This document shows positions 13,620 through 21,530 of a DNA stretch of 21,659 nucleotides, one piece after another. The notes beneath the pieces were generated by a model. It was not told the DNA's origin. It worked only from the letters and a program-made list of their open reading frames with translations, and ran no database searches. Position numbers and translations under genes: made by a program. The DNA is from Thermoleophilia bacterium. GTDB taxonomy: Bacteria; Actinomycetota; Thermoleophilia; Gaiellales; JAICJC01. Positions within the stretch are counted from its first letter, which is position 1. Every line of letters starts with the position of its first letter. The stretch covers positions 1-21,659 of the forward strand of contig JAICJM010000049.1 of assembly GCA_025928435.1 (NCBI GenBank), written 5' to 3'.

Positions 13620-14341
13620 GAAAGCGTCTCTCCGGGCTTCAGCTCCTCGACCGTCACATCGGTCAGGCCGCGCTTCGCCATCTCGTCCCGGAGCCCCTGG
13701 GGGGTGCCGGTGAGGAGCGGGAACGTGCCGTAGTGCATGCCCAGGACGTGCTTCACGCCCAGGAGCTCGACGGCCTTGGCCGCCTCCATCGGGCCCATCG
13801 TGAAGAAGTCGCCGATCGGGAGCATCGCCAGGTCGGGTTGGTAGAGCTCGCCGATCAGCGCCATGTCGCCGAACACGGTCGTGTCGCCGGCGAAGTAGAT
13901 CCGGTAGCCGTTCTCGAGCGTGATGATGAGGCCGGCCGGCTCGCCGGTGTAGACGATGGTGCCGTCCTCCTCGCCGTAGCTGGAGGAGTGAAACGCGTGG
14001 GTGAGCGTGACGCTCACGCCCTCGGCGCTGAGCGTGCCGCCCTTGTTGCCGCCCATGATGTTCTCCACGCCCTTCGACTCGAGGTAGTCGCCCAGCTCGA
14101 TCATGCAGATGACGGCGGCCGGGCTCTTCTCCTTGGCGAGCCTGATGACGTCGCCTGTGTGGTCGGAATGGCCGTGGCTCAGGAGGATCAGGTCGACGTC
14201 GCCGGGATCCTGGAGCGAGTCCGGGGCGACCGGGTTGCCGGTCATCCACGGGTCGATGAGCGCCCGCTTGCCGCCGGGCGTCTCGAGGATGAAGGACGCG
14301 TGCCCGATCCACGTGAGCTTGACGCCGTTCTCGAGTGACAT
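13616..14341 (-). CDS. UPF0173 metallo-beta-lactamase-fold hydrolase
   Basis: A 241-aa single-domain MBL-fold protein. Metal ligands are in SHGHSDHTGD (H56, H58, D60, H61), THAFHSS (H115, H118), AGDT (D153) and GMHYGTFP (H203). The start ENGVKLTWIGHASFILET is typical of UPF0173. The substrate is not known for the family. The ATG at 14341 has an excellent ribosome site (AGGGAGG) and a TATGTT -10 about 38 nt further up. The last bases overlap the DUF1028 start (GTGA), so the two form an operon. Confidence 0.9.
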   Translation of the reverse strand: MSLENGVKLTWIGHASFILETPGGKRALIDPWMTGNPVAPDSLQDPGDVDLILLSHGHSDHTGDVIRLAKEKSPAAVICMIELGDYLESKGVENIMGGNKGGTLSAEGVSVTLTHAFHSSSYGEEDGTIVYTGEPAGLIITLENGYRIYFAGDTTVFGDMALIGELYQPDLAMLPIGDFFTMGPMEAAKAVELLGVKHVLGMHYGTFPLLTGTPQGLRDEMAKRGLTDVTVEELKPGETLS

Positions 14342-14378
14342 GGAGGCCCTCCCTCGTGTGCCTTCTGGGACGGGCGGG

Positions 14379-14384
14379 AACATA
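14379..14384 (-). promoter_or_regulatory. Candidate -10 (TATGTT) of the UPF0173/DUF1028 operon
   Basis: TATGTT on the minus strand predicts a start near 14372 and a leader of about 31 nt bearing AGGGAGG. This is the non-leaderless type and contrasts with the divergent DUF2252 gene. Confidence 0.4.
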
Positions 14385-14455
14385 GCGGACGCCATACCAC
14401 CGGCCTGGTCAGGAGGATCATGCTCCGCGGATGAGCCTCGGAGGGGCCGGAGGCG

Positions 14456-14461
14456 TACGAT
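14456..14461 (+). promoter_or_regulatory. Candidate -10 (TACGAT) of the DUF2252 gene
   Basis: TACGAT ends exactly 7 nt before the GTG at 14468. This supports the GTG as the true start, and thereby the frameshift described for this gene. Confidence 0.45.
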
Positions 14462-14467
14462 CCGGAC

Positions 14468-15912
14468 GTGGCGGAGGTTTTCGAACGGCGCTTCGCGTCC
14501 GAATGGCGCCGACGCCGGCTGACGCCGGAGCAGCGGGTCGCACGGGGGAAGGCGGCGCGCGCCATCGCCCCGCGCTCGTCCCACGGCGCATGGGAGCCGC
14601 CGGCCGGGCGGATCCGGCCGCGGTGCTCGAACGCCAGGACCGCGACCGCGTCCCCGAGCTCGTGCCGGTGCGCCACGCCCGGATGGCGGTGTCGCCCTTC
14701 ACCTTCTACCGCGGCGCCGCCGCGATCATGGCCGCCGACCTCGCCTCGACGCCGGTGTCCGGCGTGACCGTCCAGCTCTGCGGCGATGCCCACATGTCGA
14801 ACTTCGGCGTGTTCGGGACGCCCGAGCGGCGGATGATCTTCGACCTCAACGACTTCGACGAGACCTATCCCGGCCCGTGGGAGTGGGACGTGAAGCGGCT
14901 CGCCGCGAGCTTCGAGATCGGCGGGCGCGACCGGGGGTTCGGCGCGCGCGACCGACGCGCGATCGCCTACGAGTGTGTGCGCGCGTACCGGCGGCAGATG
15001 CGCCGCGCCGCCCGCATGGGCACGCTCGGCGCGTGGTACGAGCACGTCGATGCCGAGCGGCTGCTGGCGCAGGTGCTGGTCGAGGTCGACCGCGGCCGGC
15101 TGTCGAAGCGGGAGGCGCGGTGGGCCGAGGGCGACCTCGCGAAGGCGCGGACGCGGGACAGCGTGCGGGTGCTCGCACGGCGGACAGCCGGGGTCGACGG
15201 CGACCTGCGGATCCTGCCCGACCCGCCGCTGATCGTGCCTCTGGAGGAGCTGATCGTCCCGGGGTCAGAGTGGGACGAGGCCGTGCTCCTGATCAAGCGG
15301 CTGCTGGCGTCGTATCGGCGCACGCTCACCCGGGAGCACCATCCGCTCGAGGAATTCCGGTTCGTCCACGCGGCGCGCAAGGTCGTGGGTGTGGGCAGCG
15401 TCGGCACCCGCTGCTACATCCTCCTGCTCGTCGGCCGCAATCACCGGGACCCGTTGTTCCTCCAGGTGAAGGAGGCCGGGCCGTCGGTGCTCGAGGAGCA
15501 TCTGGACGGGCCGCGCTACGGCAACCACGGCGCGCGCGTGGTGATCGGCCAGCGGGTGATGCAGGCGGCGACCGACGTGTTCCTCGGCTGGCAGCGGATC
15601 CGGGGGCTCGACGGCCGCAATCGGGACTACTACGTGCGCCAGCTCCACGACTGGAAGGGAGGCGTCGACGTCGACCGGCTGAAGGTCCAGGGCGCGTGGC
15701 TCCACGCGCGCCTGTGCGGCGCGACTCTCGCCCGCGCGCACGCCCGCTGGGGCGATCGGATCGCGATCGCCGCCTATCTCGGGAAGGGCGAGCGCTTCGA
15801 CCGGGCCGTCGCCGACTTCTCCGCGGCGTACGCCGACCAGAACGAGCGCGACTACGACGCGTTCGCGGCGGCGGTGCGCTCGGGCCGGCTGGCGCCGGCG
15901 CCGGCGACGTAG
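14468..15912 (+). pseudogene. DUF2252 family protein, apparent frameshift near 14611
   Basis: From GTG 14468 the frame encodes MAEVFERRFASEW, LTPEQRVARGKAARAIAP and SSHGAWEPPAGR, the usual N-terminus of DUF2252 proteins. After position 14611 homology continues one base back, in another frame: DPAAVLERQDRDRVPELVPVRHARMAVSPFTFYRGAA, then CGDAHMSNFG, DLNDFDET, VGVGSVGTRCY and FLQVKEA, to the TAG at 15910. Either one base is lost (mutation or assembly error in GCCGGGCGG) or a -1 slip restores the protein (about 481 aa). An open frame from ATG 14431 covers the main part but its first 60 residues are not family-like. CGDAHMSNFG and NDFDE resemble the catalytic loop and metal site of aminoglycoside-phosphotransferase-like kinases. 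Function is unproven. Confidence 0.75.
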
Positions 15913-15915
15913 CCT
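15910..15915 (+). promoter_or_regulatory. Candidate -10 (TAGCCT) of the yihY-like gene
   Basis: TAGCCT ends 7 nt before the ATG at 15922 and its TAG is the stop codon of the DUF2252 frame. No Shine-Dalgarno is present. Confidence 0.35.
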
Positions 15916-15921
15916 TCGCGC

Positions 15922-16914
15922 ATGGCCGCACCGGTGCGACCGGGCCCGGAGGGCACGCCCGCGGGCGAGGGCGTCCGCACGGCCTGCGCCCGGGCGGCCC
16001 GGCGCCTGCTCAACGTCCTCGCGACGGCGGGCGATCGCTACTTCGCCGACGGCTGTCCACAGCACGCGGCCGGTATCGCCTACCGGGTGCTGTTCTCGAT
16101 CGTCCCGCTCGCGATCGTGCTCGTCGCCGCGTTCGGCCTGCTGCTCGGAAATCGCGACGTCCACGACGCCATCGTGGACACCATCGTGCGGGCGCTTCCG
16201 CCGAGCGTCGCCAGCCGCGAGGACGTCGCGAACGCGATCTCGGACATCGCGTCGCCCTCGGGGCTGCTGGGCCTGGTGACGCTGGCCCTGTTCGTGTGGG
16301 CGGCGACCGGCATGATGGCGTCGATCCGCACCGGCCTGGAGCTGATCCTGGGCGGAGGGCGGGGCCGGCCGGCGGCCCGCGGGAAGCTCGTCGACCTCGC
16401 GCTCGTCGTCGGGTGCGCCGTGCTCGTGCTCCTGACCGTCGCGGCCACGGTGCTCGACCGGCTCGCCCAGCACGAGCTGCGCCGGGTCGACGGGCTGTCG
16501 AACCTGCACGGCAGCACCCTCGGCATCACCGCGCCCCGCGTCGCCGCCGTCCTTGCCTCGGTCGTGATCGTCATGCTTCTGTACCGCTTCGTCCCCTCCC
16601 GGCGGCTGCGGCGTACGGACGCGCTTGCCGGCGCCGTCACCACCGCGATCCTGCTGCTCGCCGTCTCGTTCGCGTCGGGTCGGATCTACGACAACGTGAC
16701 CCGTCTGAGCGTGGTGTACGGGTCGCTCACCTCGGCGCTCGTGTTCCTCTACTCCGTCTACCTGTACGCGTCCGCGCTGCTGTTCGGCGCCCAGGTGGCG
16801 GCGGCGTGGTCGCGGCCGCCGGATCCGGCCGGCGGCGAGCGCCTGCGCGTCCGCATCCGCCGGGCGGTACGAGGTCTTTACGCCCGCCAAGATGACCGAT
16901 CCCACCCCCCGTGA
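15922..16914 (+). CDS. YihY/BrkB-family inner membrane protein
   Basis: A 330-aa polytopic membrane protein. After a basic N-terminus and an amphipathic region (GDRYFADGCPQHAAGIAYRVLFSIVPLAIVLVAAFGLLLG) come helices around SGLLGLVTLALFVWAATGMM, LVDLALVVGCAVLVLLTVAATVL, VAAVLASVVIVMLLYRFVP, ALAGAVTTAILLLAVSFASGRIY and SLTSALVFLYSVYLYASALLFGAQVAAAW. These match the family: the AAxIAYxxLFSxxPL motif and the YGSLxxxxxFLxxxYLxAxxLLFGAQ motif. The role is unclear; members were once thought to be RNase BN, which is wrong. The last codons (DDRSHPP) fall in the left arm of the inverted repeat at 16889-17017, so this tail is probably recent. Confidence 0.9.
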   Translation: MAAPVRPGPEGTPAGEGVRTACARAARRLLNVLATAGDRYFADGCPQHAAGIAYRVLFSIVPLAIVLVAAFGLLLGNRDVHDAIVDTIVRALPPSVASREDVANAISDIASPSGLLGLVTLALFVWAATGMMASIRTGLELILGGGRGRPAARGKLVDLALVVGCAVLVLLTVAATVLDRLAQHELRRVDGLSNLHGSTLGITAPRVAAVLASVVIVMLLYRFVPSRRLRRTDALAGAVTTAILLLAVSFASGRIYDNVTRLSVVYGSLTSALVFLYSVYLYASALLFGAQVAAAWSRPPDPAGGERLRVRIRRAVRGLYARQDDRSHPP

Positions 16915-17017
16915 CGTCCTGGGTGGCTGCGATGGAGCGCAGCCGCAGCCCACCGGGAGCCGAACTCCGTCAGCAGCCGGACGTCCAGGTGCGCGGGGGG
17001 GTGGGATCGATCATCTT
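16889..17017. repeat. Long inverted repeat with internal hairpins
   Basis: Arms of 22 nt (16889-16910 and 16996-17017) pair with one mismatch. Inside, GACGTCC (16913-16919) pairs with GGACGTC (16979-16985), and GGCTGCG-N6-CGCAGCC forms a hairpin near 16925-16945. The left arm holds the yihY stop region and the right arm the stop of the convergent Vps62-like gene (TGA 17011-17013). It could be a bidirectional terminator or an inserted palindromic element. Confidence 0.75.
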
Positions 17018-18891
17018 GTCTGAGCGCGGAGGTCGAAGAAGAGCAGCGCGAGCACGATCGACACGTACGGCATCACGACCGCGTAGACGATCGAGCTCAC
17101 GACGTCGATCGCGGCCAGCGACGCGGACGAGGCGAAGAGCACGGCGAGGCCGACGATCGGCCCGGTGGCGAGGCCGGTTCCGGTGGCGACGGCGGTGATC
17201 CCGAAGACGCGCCAGGCATGGTGACGGACGAGCTCGCGGCTGCGGGCCAGAGCCGCCCGTGCCGATCGCCCCTCGATCACGCACGCCTGGGTCGTGATCG
17301 CGTGCCACACGAGGAACACGACCGCGGCGAGGAGCCCGATGATCGTGCTCGACAGCAACGCGACGATGACGATGATGGCGAGCGTCGCCCCCGCGAGCGG
17401 GAGCAGCCGCCTGCCCAGCACCCGGATGTCGAGCTCGCCGGAGCGCCCGCGGGCCAATTCGTCGACCGACATCGCGACCGCCGCGGCCACGAGCAGACCC
17501 GGGATGAGGGCCGTCATCCCGCTCCCCACGAGCAGCGCGGCGACACCGGAGATGATGCGGTCGCCGCCCTCGACGCCGCGTGGATCCGTGAACGGGGTGT
17601 GGTCGAGGACGATCGCCTGGACCCCCGCGGCCAGCACGCCCAGCGGGACGAACACGGCGCCGATCGCCAGGAACCGGCGCCGGTGCGCGGCGTGGATGCG
17701 CCACGCCGACACGAACATCTCGCCTCCGGCCCGGCGGCCGTCGATCGGCGTCGCGGGCCCGGGCCGCCAGCGCGTTCGCCGCACGAGCAGGGCCGCGGCG
17801 ACGACGAGGGCGAGAGCGACGAGGGCGACGACTTCCGGGGTGGCAAGCGTCCGCAGGTACAGCTTCGATCCGGACGCGACGAACCCGCAGAAGAAGCCGG
17901 TGGCGCTCGGCCCGAGCGAGGTGCCGCCCGGCACCGAGAGCGCCGTGTCGTGCCACGTCTCGTCCGTCCATGTGATGGGCGTCCGCCACTGCGTCTTCAC
18001 GTTCGGGCCCGTCGGGCCGCCGTTCGGGCTGCGCAGGCGCCGGCCCCAGAGGCCGTCGAAGCCGAGCCATGCGAACTTGCTGTCCGCCCCGGGCGGCGTG
18101 GTCGGAACGACGACGACGCGGGGGTCGATCTCCCGGGACGGGCTGCGGGTGTCGTCGCAGCCGACGCCGGCCTGGGCGCTGTAGCCGAACCAAAGCGCCG
18201 ACCGGAAGAAGTTCGCGTGCGAGCCCGAGGCGGAGTAGACGAGCGGGTGCGTCCCCTGCCGCTCGAGGTCGGAGTCGTTCCAGGCCGCGCGCTGGGCGCC
18301 GGAGTGCTGGGAGTAGCCGATCTCGAACGGCGGCCGGGTGAGCGCGTCGGTCGCCGACTTTGCCTTGAAGACGAGCTGGATCATCTCCCAGTCGCCCTCG
18401 TGCTTGTTGTTCCAGTCGTTGTACACGTAGTAGAACCAGTACTGGAGCGCGAGCATCCCCGGCCTGTCCGGCTGGGTGGCGACATGGGCGTAGACGGCGG
18501 CCGGCTTGCCGGCCGAGATCTTGCGGAACCAGCGCTCGTACGAGCACCCCGGCTTCAGCGGGTTGCCGGGAAAGTCGAGGAAGAACTCCGAGTCCTTGCC
18601 GTAGAGGTCACGCATCGTCGGCGCCTCGAGGGTGTAGCCGTCGGGCCCGCGCAGCGTGACGTCTTTGCGGCCGAGCACGAGGTTGACGGCGACGGGCTCG
18701 TACGCCTCGCCGTGGGTGTCACAGGCCCTGGACTGCGTTTTCAGGACGACGATCGGCGCGTAGCGCTGCGCGAGCTCCGTCGCGGCCGTGGAGGTCGCCG
18801 CGGAGGCAGGGGGCGCCGCGAGCAGCCAGGCTCCCGCCGCGACGGCCGCAGCAAGCGCCCGCGCCGCCCGGCCGGCTCCTAGAGCGACCAG
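17011..18891 (-). CDS. Vps62-like extracellular domain fused to a multi-pass membrane domain
   Basis: The conserved frame runs from about 18891 to TGA at 17011. It opens with a signal-like stretch (RALAAAVAAGAWLLAAPPASA) and continues RYAPIVVLKTQSRACDTHGEAYEPVAV. Then comes a Vps62-type domain: MLALQYWFYYVYNDWNNKHEGDWEMIQLVF (HEGDWE near 164-169) and PLVYSASGSHANFF (near 222-229). From about residue 350 there are roughly six membrane helices, of the kind seen in glycerophosphodiester-phosphodiesterase-like membrane domains. Numbers assume a CTG start at 18891 (626 aa), which overlaps the upstream PRC-barrel stop by 13 nt. No ATG, GTG or TTG occurs in frame before GTG 18678; that start would give 555 aa but remove the signal peptide and conserved residues. 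The function is unknown. Confidence 0.72.
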   Translation of the reverse strand: MVALGAGRAARALAAAVAAGAWLLAAPPASAATSTAATELAQRYAPIVVLKTQSRACDTHGEAYEPVAVNLVLGRKDVTLRGPDGYTLEAPTMRDLYGKDSEFFLDFPGNPLKPGCSYERWFRKISAGKPAAVYAHVATQPDRPGMLALQYWFYYVYNDWNNKHEGDWEMIQLVFKAKSATDALTRPPFEIGYSQHSGAQRAAWNDSDLERQGTHPLVYSASGSHANFFRSALWFGYSAQAGVGCDDTRSPSREIDPRVVVVPTTPPGADSKFAWLGFDGLWGRRLRSPNGGPTGPNVKTQWRTPITWTDETWHDTALSVPGGTSLGPSATGFFCGFVASGSKLYLRTLATPEVVALVALALVVAAALLVRRTRWRPGPATPIDGRRAGGEMFVSAWRIHAAHRRRFLAIGAVFVPLGVLAAGVQAIVLDHTPFTDPRGVEGGDRIISGVAALLVGSGMTALIPGLLVAAAVAMSVDELARGRSGELDIRVLGRRLLPLAGATLAIIVIVALLSSTIIGLLAAVVFLVWHAITTQACVIEGRSARAALARSRELVRHHAWRVFGITAVATGTGLATGPIVGLAVLFASSASLAAIDVVSSIVYAVVMPYVSIVLALLFFDLRAQTR

Positions 18892-19526
18892 CGGTGTACC
18901 CGCACGGCCGGGAGGTCGCCGACCTCCTCCTTCGAGATGCGCAGCGTCACCGTGTCCGACTCTACCTTCGCGACGGCCCCGATCGGGATCGTGATGTCGC
19001 GCCGTCCCCAGAGATGGCCGCGCTCGAGCACGAGATGGGTGATCTGCTCCCCGTCGACGAGGAGCGCCTCGACCGTGCCCAGCTGCTGGTCGTCCGCCGA
19101 GACGACGGCGCTCGAGCGCCGGATCTCGGCCTCGCCCTTGGGGACGCGGTCGTACGTCAGCAGGTACGGCTCCTCGAGCGCCGGGTAGACGCCCATGTCC
19201 GGGGACGTGTAGTAGGGCATCGCCAGCACGTCCTCGACGCCGATGTCCCAGTCGGGGTCGTCGCGGGGCAGCCGGCCCGTGCGCAGATATGCCGACTCCC
19301 GGATGGCCGCGAAGCCGTCCACGTCCGCCCGCGTGCAGCGCAGGGCGATCCGGCCGCGGTCATCGGTCGCGAGGTCGGCGGGCACGAGCCGTGCCGGGCC
19401 GAGGTGTCCATGCGGCTGGACGACGAGGTGGGTGACCCGCCGCTTCATCGGGTCAACGACGACGTCGGCGAGCTCGCCGACCGCGCCGTCCGTGCAGACG
19501 ATGGGCTTCCCGAGCTCGAGGCGCAT
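18879..19526 (-). CDS. PRC-barrel protein (two tandem domains)
   Basis: A 215-aa protein. The first PRC-barrel-like half is MRLELGKPIVCTDGAVGELADVVVDPMKRRVTHLVVQPHG, followed by a linker with DDPDWDIGVEDVLAMPYY. The second half, SSAVVSADDQQLGTVEALLVDGEQITHLVLERGHLWGRRDITIPIGAVAKV, repeats the same beta pattern. PRC barrels occur in ribosome maturation factor RimM and photosynthetic reaction centre H; stand-alone ones bind or scaffold other proteins, and this one may sense a ligand. There is no signal peptide or membrane segment. ATG 19526 is the only sensible start. Its stop lies next to, and probably within, the start region of the Vps62-like gene, so the two look co-transcribed. Confidence 0.85.
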   Translation of the reverse strand: MRLELGKPIVCTDGAVGELADVVVDPMKRRVTHLVVQPHGHLGPARLVPADLATDDRGRIALRCTRADVDGFAAIRESAYLRTGRLPRDDPDWDIGVEDVLAMPYYTSPDMGVYPALEEPYLLTYDRVPKGEAEIRRSSAVVSADDQQLGTVEALLVDGEQITHLVLERGHLWGRRDITIPIGAVAKVESDTVTLRISKEEVGDLPAVRVHRWSL

Positions 19527-19622
19527 GCCGACGTAGCGTCCTCGGCGCTCCGGCCCGCACCATCACCCCGACCGGACGAACGGGGAGGACTCGCCCGTCC
19601 GAGGCAGAACTTCGCTTGCACG

Positions 19623-20039
19623 ATGCCCCGCCTCCCGCCCCCCGTCACCCCTGCACGCGTCGCCGCGCTCGCCGCGACCGTGCTGGTGTTCGCGCTCCTC
19701 GCCCCGGCGCTGACCGGCTTCTACGTCGCGATGGTCGCGACCGCGGCGATGCTCGGCGCGGCGTTCGCTGCGTACCTCGCCGTCGTCGACGAGCCGGTCG
19801 AGTGGGCCGTCTTCGAGCTGGGCGCTTGCACGGTGGCCGCGCTCCTGACGCTGGCCGGCACGAGCCTGCGCTTCCCCGACGTCGTCTCCGGCGCGACGCC
19901 GTCGGCCTCGATCAAGCTCGCCTGGCTGGCGCTGGCCGTCTCGGGCACGGCTGCGCTCGCCTCGCTCGCGCGCGAGCACGTGCACAACCTGTGGCACCTG
20001 CGCGACGCCGGCCTCGCCCGGCTCACGCGCCGGATCTAG
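19623..20039 (+). CDS. Small integral membrane protein (138 aa)
   Basis: A 138-aa protein from ATG 19623. About four hydrophobic helices are visible: VAALAATVLVFALLAPALTGFYV, AMVATAAMLGAAFAAYLAVV, VFELGACTVAALLTLAGTSL and IKLAWLALAVSGTAALASLA, with a basic C-terminal tail (HVHNLWHLRDAGLARLTRRI) inside the cell. No catalytic motif or family is recognised. The start is moderately sure: no clear ribosome site or -10 element is visible, and the upstream in-frame sequence (LARPRQNFACT) could extend it. It is divergent from the PRC-barrel gene and convergent with the lipoprotein gene, 30 nt away. Confidence 0.75.
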   Translation: MPRLPPPVTPARVAALAATVLVFALLAPALTGFYVAMVATAAMLGAAFAAYLAVVDEPVEWAVFELGACTVAALLTLAGTSLRFPDVVSGATPSASIKLAWLALAVSGTAALASLAREHVHNLWHLRDAGLARLTRRI

Positions 20040-20069
20040 CCTGCGCCGGGCACCACCCGCGCCGGCGAC

Positions 20070-20564
20070 TCAGTTGGTGCGCTGCACGAGGGCCATCACG
20101 ACGATCTTCCCGCCGACGAGGTCGAACAGGAGCCCGGGACCGTACGCGTGGGTCAGGCAGTCGACCTTGCGGGCCGAGTAGACGGTCGCCTTGGACGGAG
20201 GGCCGCAGTCCATGTGCCCCAGCGCCCTCACGGCGCGCAACGAGCCGCCGATGCGCGCGCCCGACGCGGTGTGGAAGCGGGGCGACGTGGCTTCCACCAT
20301 GACCACCGGCGATCCCGTAACCGCGGGGTTGTAGTCGACGGTCAGTCCGGCGGGATAGCGGTAGGCCCGCCCGCCGTGCCGGTGCAGGTTCCGGCCATGG
20401 CCGTAGAGGCGCTCGACCGTTGCCTGCGAATCCTGCAGGCGGATGCCGCCCAGCGACGTGCGGGTCACGAGGTCGGTCGGATGCCTGCGCTGCTGATCCG
20501 CTCCCGTGAGCGAGCACGCGGCAACTCCGACCACCGCCACCATCACGACGCTCGCGCCTCGCAC
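20070..20564 (-). CDS. Putative lipoprotein, unknown family
   Basis: A 164-aa protein from GTG 20564. The N-terminus MRGASVVMVAVVGVAACSL is a short lipoprotein signal with a lipobox-like VAAC, so Cys17 would be lipidated and anchor it outside the membrane. The mature chain includes LGGIRLQDSQATVERLYGHGRN, a phrase seen in small exported proteins whose domain recurs as 'xVxxxxGxGR'. Two further cysteines (MDCGPPSK and KVDCLTHAYG) may form a disulfide. The ending LVGGKIVVMALVQRTN is beta-like. The function is unknown. A TAGACT element 7 nt before the GTG supports this start and a leaderless mRNA. Confidence 0.78.
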   Translation of the reverse strand: MRGASVVMVAVVGVAACSLTGADQQRRHPTDLVTRTSLGGIRLQDSQATVERLYGHGRNLHRHGGRAYRYPAGLTVDYNPAVTGSPVVMVEATSPRFHTASGARIGGSLRAVRALGHMDCGPPSKATVYSARKVDCLTHAYGPGLLFDLVGGKIVVMALVQRTN

Positions 20565-20570
20565 CGCCGC

Positions 20571-20576
20571 AGTCTA
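20571..20576 (-). promoter_or_regulatory. Candidate -10 (TAGACT) of the lipoprotein gene
   Basis: On the minus strand TAGACT ends exactly 7 nt before the GTG at 20564, within the 21-nt gap behind the radical SAM gene. Confidence 0.45.
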
Positions 20577-20585
20577 CGTTCGAGG

Positions 20586-21524
20586 TTAGGCCGCCTCGCG
20601 AGTGCGCGACGGCGGCACGGCCGTGCCGCCGACCCGGTCGACGATGTCGTCGATCTGGCTCGCCAGCCGCGCCCGTGCGCCGGGCGACGCGTACGACGAC
20701 GGATAGAGCTCGTGGTAGCGCTCGACCAGGTCGGGGCGGTACTCCTCCAGCCAGGGCATGAACACCTCGCGGACGCCGGGGCGCAGGTGGAGCAGGATGG
20801 GGCTGACCGAGACGGCCCCCGCCTCGACGCACGCCTCGATGACCTCGGCCAGCTGCTCGGGCGAGTCCGAGATGCCGGGAAGCACCGGGGCGACAAGGAC
20901 GCCGGTGGGGATGCCCGCGGCGTTCAGGCGGGCGACCGCCTCGACCCGCCGCCGCGGGGGCGGCGTGCCGGGCTCGCTGGCGTGCCAGGCCCCGGTGTCG
21001 AGCGTGCCGATCGAGAGGTTGCAGCGGACGAGTCCGGCCCCGGCGGCCTCCGCCAGGAGGTCGATGTCACGCAGGATCATCGGCGACTTCGTCAGGATCG
21101 AGAACTCGTTGCCCGCCGCGGTCAGCTCCTGGATCAGCCCTCGCGTGAGCCGGTAGCGGCCCTCGGCCGGCTGGTACGGGTCGGTGTTCGTGCCCATGGC
21201 GATGTGATCGCCGCCCCAGCGCGGGTCGCGCAGCTCGGCCGCCAGCCGCTCGACGGCGTTCACCTTCACGACGATGCGGCGCTCGAAGTCCTCGCCGGCG
21301 TCCATCCCCAGGTACGTGTGCGTCGGCCGGGCGAAGCAGTAGGTGCAGGCGTGCGAGCAGCCGCGGTAGGCGTTGATGGTGAAGCGGAAGGGCATCCGCG
21401 ACGCCTCGGGCACCCGGTTGATGATCTTCTTCGCGCGGGTGTGGAGATACTCGACGTCGCGCAGGGCGCGACCGTCGCCCATGCCGTCGAGCTCGGGGAA
21501 GAGCGGCAGCTGCGCCTCGTCCAT
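20586..21524 (-). CDS. Rv2578c-family radical SAM protein
   Basis: A 312-aa radical SAM enzyme related to the spore photoproduct lyase group. The [4Fe-4S] motif CSHACTYC (C56, C60, C63) lies in NAYRGCSHACTYCFARPTHTYLG, followed by FERRIVVKVNAVERL, GTNTDPYQPAEGRYRLTRG, FSILTKSPMILRDID, LSIGTLD and VLVAPVLPGISDS, all typical of this family. The reaction is not established. I chose ATG 21524 over GTG 21530 because TATGAT ends exactly 7 nt before it. A perfect LexA-type palindrome lies directly upstream of that -10, so DNA-damage induction is likely. It follows nuoN by 28 nt on the same strand and could also receive read-through. Confidence 0.9.
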   Translation of the reverse strand: MDEAQLPLFPELDGMGDGRALRDVEYLHTRAKKIINRVPEASRMPFRFTINAYRGCSHACTYCFARPTHTYLGMDAGEDFERRIVVKVNAVERLAAELRDPRWGGDHIAMGTNTDPYQPAEGRYRLTRGLIQELTAAGNEFSILTKSPMILRDIDLLAEAAGAGLVRCNLSIGTLDTGAWHASEPGTPPPRRRVEAVARLNAAGIPTGVLVAPVLPGISDSPEQLAEVIEACVEAGAVSVSPILLHLRPGVREVFMPWLEEYRPDLVERYHELYPSSYASPGARARLASQIDDIVDRVGGTAVPPSRTREAA

Positions 21525-21530
21525 ACGCAC

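Noticed and set aside
14431..14610. ATG 14431 as start of the DUF2252 protein
   Set aside because: The first 60 residues in that frame are Gly/Arg/Ala-rich and unlike the family, whereas another frame from GTG 14468 encodes the expected N-terminus.
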